64,000 nt of DNA from Verrucomicrobiota bacterium (GTDB lineage: Bacteria; Verrucomicrobiota; Verrucomicrobiia; Opitutales; Opitutaceae), in the NCBI GenBank assembly GCA_016721945.1, contig JADKHC010000012.1, positions 62,001 to 126,000 on the forward strand, written 5' to 3'. The stretch's first letter is position 1; the number at the start of each line of letters is the position of its first letter. The position numbers were made by a program, and so were the translations under genes. The notes beneath the pieces are model-generated. The model did not search any database, was not told the DNA's origin, and saw only the letters and a program-made list of their open reading frames with translations. Positions 52,455-60,632 of the stretch are shown here, in pieces.

Positions 52455-54008
52455 CTATTTACCGACAAACTGTGGTTCGGTCGAGAAGCCGGACTTGGAT
52501 GTGGTGGCGGTTGCGGACATGACCGGTGGGCCGCGGAATGATTTGCGCACACCGAGCCACCAGGTAGCCACGAGCAGACCGGTAGTTACGAGCGTGACGG
52601 TGAGGGCTTTGTCGTTCGGCGGCTGAACGCCGATCCAGACGAGGAGGGCGACGCCGAGCACTGAGACGACTGCGAGTGCTTTGAAGGCGGTGGCGCCGAT
52701 GTTGAACGGCCCCATCTTTGTCCACGACTTGCCGAACGTGAAGAAACCGGCAGCGGTTGGCATGACGTAGGAAATATAAAGGAAGATCACGCAGGCGGTG
52801 GTGAGGGTCGAGTAGGCAGGCGCGTAAAGCGTGGAGGCGAGAGCGAGTGCGGCGGTGGTCCAGATTGCAGCCACGGGAGTTTTCCATTTCGACGAGACTT
52901 TCCGCAGGGCACTTGAGGCGGGCAGGCCGCCATCACGGGCGAAAGCGTAGATCATGCGCGAGGTCGAGGTCACGCAGGCCAGGCCGCAGAGGAAGTTTGA
53001 GACGACAATGCCGATCCAGAGAATCTTCCCAAATGTACCGGGCAAAACCTGTTCCATGAGCCAAGGAAAAATGTTACCGCCCTGTTTTGCGCCATCAGCG
53101 ATGCTGGGCAGCGCGATCACGAAGGCCGAGACCATGACCCAGCCGAAGAGGCCTGAAAGATAGACGGAGCGCAGGATGCCCTTCGGGACGTTGCGCGCGG
53201 CGTCGACTGTTTCCTCGGAGGTGTGCGCCGAGGCGTCGTAGCCGGTGATGGTGTAGATCGGCCACATCAGGGCCAAGAGGAACATCGTGAAACCGCCGGT
53301 GCTTTCCGGCCAGACGCCGCCGCCAGAATCGCCGCTCATGTTCGAGAAGGTGAAGAGTCGGCTGAAATCGTGGGTCGGCGCGGCGATGAGCATCGCGATG
53401 GTGAGCACGATCGCCACGACGAAGATCAGATAGCCGCTGAAATCGGTCAGCAGGGTGACGGCGCGGATGCCGAAATGGTTCAGAGTCGCCTGAGATATCA
53501 GAATTGCGGATACACCGATGATTTGGTGGGTGACGGTGAGCTTAGCCGGGTCGATGCCGATCATCGGGCCGACAAAATTAACGAACAAGCTGTAAACGCC
53601 AACGTCCACAGCGGCGGTGACGAAGATGAGCCCGCCGAGGTTGAACCAGGCAGTGGACCAGCCCCAGCCCTTGCCACCGAGGATCGAGCTCCAGTGGTAA
53701 AGACCGCCCGCCGTCGGGAAGGCTGAGGCGATTTGCGCCATGCAAAGTGCGACGAGAAAACAAAAACCAACGCCTATCGGCCAGACGATGCCCGCCGCTG
53801 CACCGCCGACTGCACTGGTGCCGAGCTGCAGCGAGGTGATGCCGCCGGCGAGGATGCAGATGATGGAAAACGAAATCGCGAAGTTGGAAAAGCCGCTCAT
53901 GCGGCGCAGGAGCTCTTGCGCGTAGCCCATGCTGTGAAGAAGTTTTTCGTCTTCGGAGGCGTGGGGAGCCGAGGCGTTCGTGGCACTCGGAGTATTTTTT
54001 GCAGACAT
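52455..54008 (-). CDS. APC-superfamily permease, probable ethanolamine/amine uptake
   Basis: 517 residues from ATG 54008; an upstream in-frame ATG at 54068 adds 20 polar residues. About twelve membrane helices. The opening LRRMSGFSNFAISFSIICILAGGITSL, PTAGGLYHWSSILGGKGWGWS and AAHTSEETVDAARNVPKGIL-like segment (SAHTSEETVDA) are hallmarks of amino-acid/polyamine/choline (GABA permease-like) members. Proximity to eutBC suggests ethanolamine uptake, though the sequence is closer to GABA/amino-acid permeases than to EutP-type carriers; substrate not certain. Confidence 0.82.
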   Translation of the reverse strand: MSAKNTPSATNASAPHASEDEKLLHSMGYAQELLRRMSGFSNFAISFSIICILAGGITSLQLGTSAVGGAAAGIVWPIGVGFCFLVALCMAQIASAFPTAGGLYHWSSILGGKGWGWSTAWFNLGGLIFVTAAVDVGVYSLFVNFVGPMIGIDPAKLTVTHQIIGVSAILISQATLNHFGIRAVTLLTDFSGYLIFVVAIVLTIAMLIAAPTHDFSRLFTFSNMSGDSGGGVWPESTGGFTMFLLALMWPIYTITGYDASAHTSEETVDAARNVPKGILRSVYLSGLFGWVMVSAFVIALPSIADGAKQGGNIFPWLMEQVLPGTFGKILWIGIVVSNFLCGLACVTSTSRMIYAFARDGGLPASSALRKVSSKWKTPVAAIWTTAALALASTLYAPAYSTLTTACVIFLYISYVMPTAAGFFTFGKSWTKMGPFNIGATAFKALAVVSVLGVALLVWIGVQPPNDKALTVTLVTTGLLVATWWLGVRKSFRGPPVMSATATTSKSGFSTEPQFVGK

Positions 54009-54162
54009 GGTATTTTGACTGGAAGCTGCCGAGATACGCCCGGCGCGTGGGGTGGGTGTTTTGAGCATGGCTGATGCCAGAACCCTTTTCCGCGCGGCTA
54101 ACAGTCCCGCCGATTCAATGCATTAGATTCAATTTATGAATACAATGCATGCGAGCGCTCTT

Positions 54163-55779
54163 CTAGCGCTGGGCGTGGTCATGCAAGCTGGGGAAGCGCA
54201 GGCATCCGCGTGTGTAATCGAACTCGTTGTGATAGGCCCGAGCCAGATCGGAATTGGAGAGGGTAACCAACAGGTCGTGGGAGAAAACCGATGTGTTGTA
54301 CCAATTGAAACTGCCATCGAGCACGACTTGCTGATCGATCACACAATACTTTGCGTGGAGCGGGCAGTAAGGCACGCGTTGGTCGTGAACTCCGTAGGCC
54401 AGAAAAACGGAGATGCCGCTTCGCTCGAGCCGCGCCACCGCCGGGATAAGCGGGCGCCGAAGTTCTTCGTCCATGGTACACTCGCGCGTCGGATCGCCCT
54501 GGCGGATGACGTGGCCGTTTAGAATCAGCTGCACATCAACGCCGCGACGTTGCGCTGAGATCAGGGCATCCACGACGGAGTCGCCAAATTCGCCTTGCAT
54601 CTCGCCGAGCAGAAACAAGCAGCAGTGGATCGATCGTCGCGCGCGGTTTATTTCCGAGAGAATGGCATGCGGAGGACGATAGACCTTGCCGCCGCGCGTG
54701 AAGTGTCGGCCAAAAGTGTAGAGCAAGTTGAAGTGACTGAATGCCTCAACTTCATACCGCTGGATGACGCCGCCGCGGATGCTCTGGAAAATATTGTCGA
54801 GCAACCGGCTCACGCCAAAAGAGCGAAAAGTCAGCCCGGATTCCCAGTTCGCGCCCCAGCGATCGAAGGTGATGTTGAAGGATCCCTCTAGACAGTCCTC
54901 ATCGCCAAAAAGAATGAACTTCATATGCATATCCGGCGAAACTTCGACGCGCGGATCGCGTGACGAACAAAAAACACCGAGCAGATCGATCGAGGAGCGT
55001 TTCAGCCGCACGTAGTTGTCGCTGTTGGTTAGGGTCATCTTCCGCCAGTCCACGATGCACTGGATGTCGACGCCTTGGGACGCGGCGTAGAGAAGATGCG
55101 AAACGAAATCGGTGTCATCGATGCAGTCGACGCACACCTTGATGCTGGCGGGTTTCTGCGGGCAGTTCTTGTGCTGCCAGATCACGGCATCGATCCGGTC
55201 GTGGATGTATCGTTTGGGGTGATACGGGTGGCTCACCACGCCGCGGGTGAATTTCTGTACGACCGCGAGCGACTCGAAGTGTTTGTTATGCCAATCGACA
55301 TCGCGTTGCAGGATTCCTGGGTCGAGTTCAATCGTGTGATGGATGTTGGGCCCGGCAGGGTTTGCCGATAGGCGTCGGTTAACCGGCGTGTCGGAATCAA
55401 ACGTCCCTGAATCGAACAAAACGTACTCGTGTTCCGAAGGAATCGAGTTTTCGCCCCGATGCACGATGAAGGCGAACTTCACGCAGCTGATGCGGCCGAA
55501 CTTGGCAGACTCGGGCAGCAAATAGAAATCGCGCGTCACGCGTTTGTGCCGGTCCCATTCGATCTCGTAGGGATCGGTGTCGACGAGCAGTTTTTCGCAG
55601 GTGCCATCGCGCCGGAATACTTTGAGCAGGACTTTTAGGTTGATGTCCTTGCCCCAGGAAAGATCGAAGCGAATGCGTCCCCAGCGCAGGCGGAACCATT
55701 CGCCCAGGTCGTTCCTGCGCGAGAAGGGTCCTCCGATTTCACCTTCCGTCGGCAATGCAAACTGCTCGGCAAATGCCAT
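54163..55779 (-). CDS. Phospholipase D-like phosphodiesterase with N-terminal beta domain
   Basis: 538 residues, no signal peptide. An N-terminal region of about 150 residues (LGEWFRLRWGRIRFDLSWG, KFAFIVHRGEN) looks like a beta-sandwich. Two PLD half-domains follow: HMKFILFGDEDCLEGSFNITFDR-like (first HKD in DMHMKFILFGD) and PLHAKYCVIDQQVVLDGSFN (second). These combine to one active site that cleaves phosphodiesters; close relatives include cardiolipin hydrolases and Nuc-type nucleases. Downstream of and co-directional with the CBM21/EEP gene (136-base gap). Function unknown. Confidence 0.78.
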   Translation of the reverse strand: MAFAEQFALPTEGEIGGPFSRRNDLGEWFRLRWGRIRFDLSWGKDINLKVLLKVFRRDGTCEKLLVDTDPYEIEWDRHKRVTRDFYLLPESAKFGRISCVKFAFIVHRGENSIPSEHEYVLFDSGTFDSDTPVNRRLSANPAGPNIHHTIELDPGILQRDVDWHNKHFESLAVVQKFTRGVVSHPYHPKRYIHDRIDAVIWQHKNCPQKPASIKVCVDCIDDTDFVSHLLYAASQGVDIQCIVDWRKMTLTNSDNYVRLKRSSIDLLGVFCSSRDPRVEVSPDMHMKFILFGDEDCLEGSFNITFDRWGANWESGLTFRSFGVSRLLDNIFQSIRGGVIQRYEVEAFSHFNLLYTFGRHFTRGGKVYRPPHAILSEINRARRSIHCCLFLLGEMQGEFGDSVVDALISAQRRGVDVQLILNGHVIRQGDPTRECTMDEELRRPLIPAVARLERSGISVFLAYGVHDQRVPYCPLHAKYCVIDQQVVLDGSFNWYNTSVFSHDLLVTLSNSDLARAYHNEFDYTRGCLRFPSLHDHAQR

Positions 55780-55915
55780 AAACTTGTTTCCTCCGTGCCT
55801 GTGCAGGTTCGTGGCCCGAAGCGACGCAAACTTCCCTGCACCGTGTGTTGATTGATCTGCTGTAGGATCTCTGTGTAGTTGATTTGGTATTACGTGATAG
55901 TTGCAACGATGCCGG

Positions 55916-57403
55916 CTAAACCGGCTCGAACTCTGCGTAGTAGCCCTCGTGGTCTGAAACCCGGCCGTAATCCGTTTCGGTAAAAAGCGCGCGGGAAGCT
56001 TTCACTTCCAGTGCGCTGGTCTTTTTTAGGAAGATGAAATCGATGCGGCCGTCGTTTGGAACTTCCGTCGGGCTAGCGGAGCTGGCTGCACCTGAGACTG
56101 CTTGTTGCGCCTTAAGAAACTGGTCTTCGAACTCGTTGTTTCCCGTTGCCAAAAGATAGCCCTCGGAGCCGGTTTTGGCGTTGAAGTCCCCGAGTAGCAG
56201 TGTGGCGGCGATGTTTCGGGAATGCTTTTCGTTGGCCCAAGTCCTGAGGTTTTCGAACTGTTCGCGAAACCCGTCCTTCCACCAGCTGAGGTGCGCTGAG
56301 TATACATTTATAAGGCCGATGAAGGGCACGTTGATCTGGGCCATGACGATCTTTCGAGCGTTGATGCTGTTTACATCGCGGTTGGAGGAGATGTAGCCGG
56401 AATCACCCGCAACCACTTCGTGTCGGGAAAGAATGGCGCAGCCTTCGCGATAAACCCCGAAGCCGCGATGCGACCAGTCGGATACGAGGTGGTAATAATG
56501 GTTCAGGCGCTCGCGAATGAGTTTTGCTGTATTCACTTCATGGGCGCGAGTTCCTCCTTCCCATGGCTCAGCGACCTCCTGCAGGCAAACGAAGTCTATA
56601 TCGAGATCGTTGATTGCCCTGGCGATAGTCGATAGTTTAGCATCCTGATTCTCCTCCTGATAGCAGTGCAGATTCAGGGTAAGGACTTTCAGCCGGTCAT
56701 GGCGCGCAACGTGGTTAGCTCCGGCATTATTGTCCCAAATCGTTAGTTCAGGCGTTTCGCAGCCGATCGCATACTCGATGCGAAATGCCTGGTTAACTGG
56801 CAGGTGGGTGACCCAGATCGAGGTGCCGTATTCGTTTGGGTTAAGTGCATTGCTGGCGTGGTTTTTTTCCCAGTGGTGCCGCCAGAAATAGCATTCTGAT
56901 GTGTGCGTCGTCCGCCAGTGATCGTGGCTCCAGCGCACAAAAACTTTTTTCGGAAGGATCGATTGGTGTACGGCGACGGTGACGGGCAGAAATGCATCCA
57001 GCTCACGAAGGAGAGGGCGCATCTTGATGGCGAGAAGCGGAAACTCATCGGGTACGAGCACGCCCGAGTCTGCTTTGATCAGGAAATTTTCCTGGTCGTT
57101 CGAATCCCAGTAATCGGCTCCCGCCATGGCGCAATGAATCGCGAAAGTAACGTCGCCTGGAAGTTCGTGGGGCGAAAAGAAGTACGCCTCGGCATCCCAG
57201 ACTTCGCGATTTTCGCCAGCGGCTCGCGCAAAATGTGCTGGCAATATCCGCCACGTTCCATCGCTCGCCCCCCAGTGGATTTCGACTCGTTTTTCGTACG
57301 CTCGATTATCCACGGATACACAAAAACCTAGCCGCTGGTTTTGGCCGTTTGCCGTCAGTGAGACGACGTTCTCCGCGTAAAGTAACTGTATCGTTTTCAC
57401 CAC
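55916..57403 (-). CDS. Endonuclease/exonuclease/phosphatase protein with two CBM21-like modules
   Basis: 495 residues, no signal peptide. Residues about 1-120 (VDNRAYEKRVEIHWGASDG, then GADYWDSNDQENF) and about 125-240 (KKVFVRWSHDHWRTTH, then WDNNAGANH) each resemble CBM21, the starch/glycogen-binding module of glycogen-targeting phosphatase subunits. The EEP domain follows: LTLNLHCYQEEN, FVCLQEVAE, SRHEVV, YSAHLSWW, LLGDFNAK and VSDHEGYYAEF, with catalytic Glu, Asp-x-Asn and Asp-His all present. Substrate could be nucleic acid, phosphoinositide, sphingomyelin or a sugar phosphate. First of a two-gene set with the PLD gene. Confidence 0.8.
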   Translation of the reverse strand: MVKTIQLLYAENVVSLTANGQNQRLGFCVSVDNRAYEKRVEIHWGASDGTWRILPAHFARAAGENREVWDAEAYFFSPHELPGDVTFAIHCAMAGADYWDSNDQENFLIKADSGVLVPDEFPLLAIKMRPLLRELDAFLPVTVAVHQSILPKKVFVRWSHDHWRTTHTSECYFWRHHWEKNHASNALNPNEYGTSIWVTHLPVNQAFRIEYAIGCETPELTIWDNNAGANHVARHDRLKVLTLNLHCYQEENQDAKLSTIARAINDLDIDFVCLQEVAEPWEGGTRAHEVNTAKLIRERLNHYYHLVSDWSHRGFGVYREGCAILSRHEVVAGDSGYISSNRDVNSINARKIVMAQINVPFIGLINVYSAHLSWWKDGFREQFENLRTWANEKHSRNIAATLLLGDFNAKTGSEGYLLATGNNEFEDQFLKAQQAVSGAASSASPTEVPNDGRIDFIFLKKTSALEVKASRALFTETDYGRVSDHEGYYAEFEPV

Positions 57404-57610
57404 AAAGTTCTCACCCGACTGGCCAAAACCAGGCTCTGCCTATCGCTCAATGGCCAAGGTTTTCCTGAAGGCAGAAATAATTCCTAATAGAGGCCGCTAC
57501 TATAACTGCGCAACGCGATTGGTCAATCGGACGGGGCAAACAGCAGGGCTGCCGAAGACGACGCGAATCGGAATCCGCAACTTTCGTAGATGGAACATAT
57601 TCACTGACAC

Positions 57611-57769
57611 ACCTAAGCCGGACCGATGCAGCTGAAGCACAATCTCCATCGAGGAGTGATGGGCAGAGGGTGGAGCCCGATGTCCCAATCGGGCTTGATC
57701 GAAGCCGCTCTCAAACCAGCCCGTTAGAGACAACGGGCTCCACCTCTACTGCATCGTTCAGGCTTAGCG
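57611..57769. mobile_element. Putative miniature element (MITE-like) with IS1380-relic ends
   Basis: A 159-base unit bounded by inverted sequences (57611-57631 and 57749-57769), the right end matching the ends of the IS relic at 7188 at 20 of 21 positions and the left end slightly less well. Inside is a two-hairpin palindrome: outer stem gggtggagcc/ggctccacc (57668- and -57744), hairpins agcccgat/atcgggct (57674-57695, loop gtccca) and agcccgtt/aacgggct (57718-57739, loop agagac). Occupies part of the 392-base gap 57404-57795; the remainder shows only promoter-like sequence. Confidence 0.6.
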
Positions 57770-57795
57770 GAACTCAATTATCGTAATTGGAGCCT

Positions 57796-58764
57796 CTATC
57801 TTTTTCCTAAACTACGGGCGGGTTCCGGTGGCGTGAGTGGAGGCAAAGACTCGGCCGCAGCTGTGGGCTTGCGGCTTTTCTGCGTGGTGACAATTACGAC
57901 CGCCGCGATGATGATCGCAGCGGCGAGCAGCGTGCGGGTGGTGATTGGTTCGTCAAGGATTAGCCAGCCCAGAAACACGGCGACGATGGGATTCACGTAA
58001 GCGTAGGTCGAAACGCGCGCGGGCGTAGTGTGTTTCATTAACCAGACGAAAGTGGAAAACCCCACGAGCGAGCCGATGAGAGCTAGGTAGAAGAACGCAG
58101 CCAAGGAATGGGCGCTGATCGCGGAGAAACTGAACGTGGAAAGTTCGCCGTGCACGATGCCGCCGAGAAAAAGAGCAACGCTGCCGCCGAGCATTTGCAT
58201 CGACGAAGCTAGAAACGGCGGGGCGGGGTCTTTCACGTGGCGCGACCAGATGGAGCCGTAGGCCCATGAAGCACAGGCGATCAAAACGAGTGCGATCGCG
58301 GGCAGATTGATACTGCTGGTGGAGGTCGTTTCCCAAGGCGCTGCGAGATATGCGACGCCGGCGAAGCCGAGCAGTAGGCCGATGAAGGTGGTTCGGGTCG
58401 GGCGGGTGCCACCACGCCAGGCCCATTCGGTCAGCACCATGAATACGGGCTGGATTCCGATGATGAGCGCCGTAAGACCGGACGGCAGGGTTTGTTCGGC
58501 CCACGAGACGAACCCATTGCCACCGAGAAGAAGAAAGGTTCCGATAATGGCGTTGTCACGCCACTGGCGGGCGGTGGGCTTCGGCGCGCCATGGCGGCGG
58601 ACGAGCAACATTAAAACCGAACCAGCAAGAAGGAAGCGACCCGCACCCATGAAGAAGGGCGGAATAGTTTCCACGGCTACGCGAATGCCCAGGTAAGTGC
58701 TGCCCCAGATGATATAAATCGAGGTGAAGGCGATGACGAAGGCCGTGGTGCTGGGCTTAGGCAT
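57796..58764 (-). CDS. EamA/DMT-family transporter (RhaT/YdcZ-like)
   Basis: 322 residues from ATG 58764, which matches the family start (MPKPSTTAFVIAFTSIYIIWGSTYLGIRVAVETIPP-type); the open frame extends about 200 residues upstream through a low-complexity, arginine-rich region that is antisense to another gene and is not credible. Ten helices expected in two EamA repeats; GLTALIIGIQPVFMVLTEW and ARVSTYAYVNPIVAVFLGWL are signatures. Exports amino acids or other metabolites. Its stop lies on the same strand downstream of the MocR gene, which may regulate it. Confidence 0.9.
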   Translation of the reverse strand: MPKPSTTAFVIAFTSIYIIWGSTYLGIRVAVETIPPFFMGAGRFLLAGSVLMLLVRRHGAPKPTARQWRDNAIIGTFLLLGGNGFVSWAEQTLPSGLTALIIGIQPVFMVLTEWAWRGGTRPTRTTFIGLLLGFAGVAYLAAPWETTSTSSINLPAIALVLIACASWAYGSIWSRHVKDPAPPFLASSMQMLGGSVALFLGGIVHGELSTFSFSAISAHSLAAFFYLALIGSLVGFSTFVWLMKHTTPARVSTYAYVNPIVAVFLGWLILDEPITTRTLLAAAIIIAAVVIVTTQKSRKPTAAAESLPPLTPPEPARSLGKR

Positions 58765-58811
58765 GTAAATATAACCGCTAATTAGCGCTAATGGATGCAG
58801 GAGTCGGATGG

Positions 58812-58849
58812 GCCACAGAGAACATGAAGGGTTCTGTGTTCTCTGTGGC
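58812..58849. repeat. Perfect stem-loop of the cacagagaac type
   Basis: Perfect 13-base arms (gccacagagaaca at 58812-58824; complement at 58837-58849) with a 12-base loop. A ccgctaattagcgctaat half-element precedes it at 58774. Both are in the short gap between the MocR and EamA genes. Confidence 0.8.
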
Positions 58850-58865
58850 GAAGGTTTTGGCAGGT

Positions 58866-60311
58866 TTATGCGAGCTGCTTTTTCGCGAGTTCGCCGAGTG
58901 TGCGCACTGCTTGTTCGACCGGCTCGCCCCACGGGATGCCGCAGTTGATGCGCAGGCAATTTCGGTAGCGTTCCTTCACCGAGAAGAGAACGCCGGGCGC
59001 GATGGCGATGTGCTGTTTGAGTGCGTCGATGTGGAGTTTGTGCGTGTCGACTCTGGCGGGTAGTTCGGCCCAGAGCACGAAACCGCCGTGTGGACGACTG
59101 AGGCGTGTGCCCGCGGGAAAATTGCGCAAGACAGCCTGCGAGAAGAGGTGCAACTGGTTTTGGTACGCACGACGAATCGAGCGCAGATGGTGGTCGTAGC
59201 CGCCGTCGCGCAGGAAGTTCGCGATGGTCTTTTGCAGGATAACCGGAGTTCCGAGTGTATTCGTAAACTTGAGACGCCGGACGCGATCGAGCCAGCGGCC
59301 GGGGAAAATCCATCCGACACGCAGGCCGGGCGCGAGCGTCTTGCCGAACGAACTGCACAGCATCACGCGGCCGTCGCGGTCCCAAGCCTTGAGAGGCTTG
59401 GGGCGCTTTTCGCTGAAGTGGAGATCGCCGTAAATGTCATCCTCGATGGCCGGGATGTCGTATTCGCAGAGCAGTTCGTAGAGCTTTTCCTTTTTCTCGT
59501 CAGGCATGCAGGAGCCGAGCGGATTTTGGAAACTGGGCATGACGAAGAGCGCCTTCACGTCGTTGCGCGCGAAGGCTTCGCGGAGAGCGTCGAGGCAGAG
59601 GCCTTCGCGCGAGTCCGTGGGGATTTCGAGGACGCGGAGGTTGAGGCTCTGAATGGTTTCGAGGATGCCGAAGTACGCAGGCGTCTCGAGCGCGATGGTG
59701 TCGCCGGGCTTGGTCACTGCGCGGAGGGCGAGATTTAGCGCCTCGGTGCAGCCGACGGTGATAACGACTTCTTCGTGCGAGAGCGCGACGCCAGCTTGAA
59801 GATAACGGCGGGCAATTTCTCTGGTGAGTGGTTCGTAAGCCCAGTTGACAGCGTAGCGGCCGATAAGGGCTGGTTCGTTACGCGCCACGGAACCGAGGAG
59901 CCGTGCCAGCTTTTGCGCAGGAAAAAGCGATGCGTCGGGACAGGCGGCGCCGAGTTGCAGGCACGCCGGGTTGGACGCTTGTGCAAGGAAATCTGCCGTG
60001 AGATCGCTCGTGCTGACATAGGCGGGCTTGGTCATCGGCTTGGCCATGCGTGGCTCAGGAATTTCAAACGGCAGCCGCGGCCGCACGTAGTAACCGGATT
60101 GCGGGCGGGCTTCGAGATAGCCGCGATTTTCCAAAACCGTGTAGGCCTGCAAAACGGTGGATATGCTGACATCGCGTTGTAGTGCCATTCTCCTTACAGA
60201 GGGGATGCGGTGCCCGGCGCGGAGCGTGCCTTGCTCGATGAGTTGTTGCAACGAGTCAGCCAGCTCAACGTAGAGCGGCGGCGAGGGAGGCTTGGCGATG
60301 GTCTGAATCAT
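58866..60311 (-). CDS. MocR/PdxR-like GntR-aminotransferase regulator
   Basis: 481 residues. The N-terminal winged helix of GntR type is AGHRIPSVRRMALQRDVSISTVLQAY with the wing ENRGYLEARPQSGYYV. A linker leads to a fold-type I aminotransferase domain with GCTEALNLALRAV, PSFQNPLGSCM, EDDIYGDLHF and the PLP Lys in CSSFGKTLAPGLRVGWI. MocR proteins are transcription factors that bind PLP adducts. It reads toward the EamA transporter gene, a likely target. An imperfect palindrome at 60375-60405 could be its own operator. Confidence 0.93.
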   Translation of the reverse strand: MIQTIAKPPSPPLYVELADSLQQLIEQGTLRAGHRIPSVRRMALQRDVSISTVLQAYTVLENRGYLEARPQSGYYVRPRLPFEIPEPRMAKPMTKPAYVSTSDLTADFLAQASNPACLQLGAACPDASLFPAQKLARLLGSVARNEPALIGRYAVNWAYEPLTREIARRYLQAGVALSHEEVVITVGCTEALNLALRAVTKPGDTIALETPAYFGILETIQSLNLRVLEIPTDSREGLCLDALREAFARNDVKALFVMPSFQNPLGSCMPDEKKEKLYELLCEYDIPAIEDDIYGDLHFSEKRPKPLKAWDRDGRVMLCSSFGKTLAPGLRVGWIFPGRWLDRVRRLKFTNTLGTPVILQKTIANFLRDGGYDHHLRSIRRAYQNQLHLFSQAVLRNFPAGTRLSRPHGGFVLWAELPARVDTHKLHIDALKQHIAIAPGVLFSVKERYRNCLRINCGIPWGEPVEQAVRTLGELAKKQLA

Positions 60312-60632
60312 AACGGCGTGAGAATAGCAGGATGGACGGATCTTGCGCAGGAGCAGCTAAGCTCGATTGCTACCGGTACAGTTAATGAAATACCATACTG
60401 TGACCATTACAAACCGAACGCCTCAATTTAGGCGCCGCTCCTTTAGTGCCGTTCCAGTAAAGCTGTAGCCGAACTACCGGAAACTAATTCGACTGAAATG
60501 GTCTTTGGGTAGGGCGCGCCCGGCGGTCGCGCCCTTCCTCGAAAGGCACAGTTTAACTAAACTGCCCTAACCTTTGTTGTGCGACTGCTCCGTCGGTTTA
60601 AGCAGCCGTACCAGCTGATACGCTACAAGACT
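60312..60632. other. 321-base intergenic region upstream of the MocR gene
   Basis: Contains an imperfect inverted pair ggtacagt (60375) and actgtgacc (ending 60405) upstream of the MocR start, and a hairpin at 60507-60540 (gggtagggcgcg with cgcgcccttcctc; loop about cccggcggt) that is a one-hairpin relative of the ggtagggcg palindromes. No gene is visible. Confidence 0.55.
60507..60540. repeat. Single-hairpin ggtagggcg palindrome
   Basis: Arms gggtagggcgcg and cgcgcccttcctc pair with one or two mismatches around a cccggcggt loop. A shortened relative of the two-hairpin elements at 14509, 37499 and 52271. Confidence 0.7.

Noticed and set aside
54009..54162. Cobalamin riboswitch or eut leader upstream of the ethanolamine genes
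   Set aside because: The spacer upstream of the permease start is too short before the next gene and shows no B12-box-like sequence.
58765..59385. Upstream extension of the EamA transporter frame by about 200 residues
   Set aside because: The extension is arginine/proline/serine-rich, overlaps the MocR gene in another frame, and passes through the stem-loop spacer. The family start coincides with ATG 58764.
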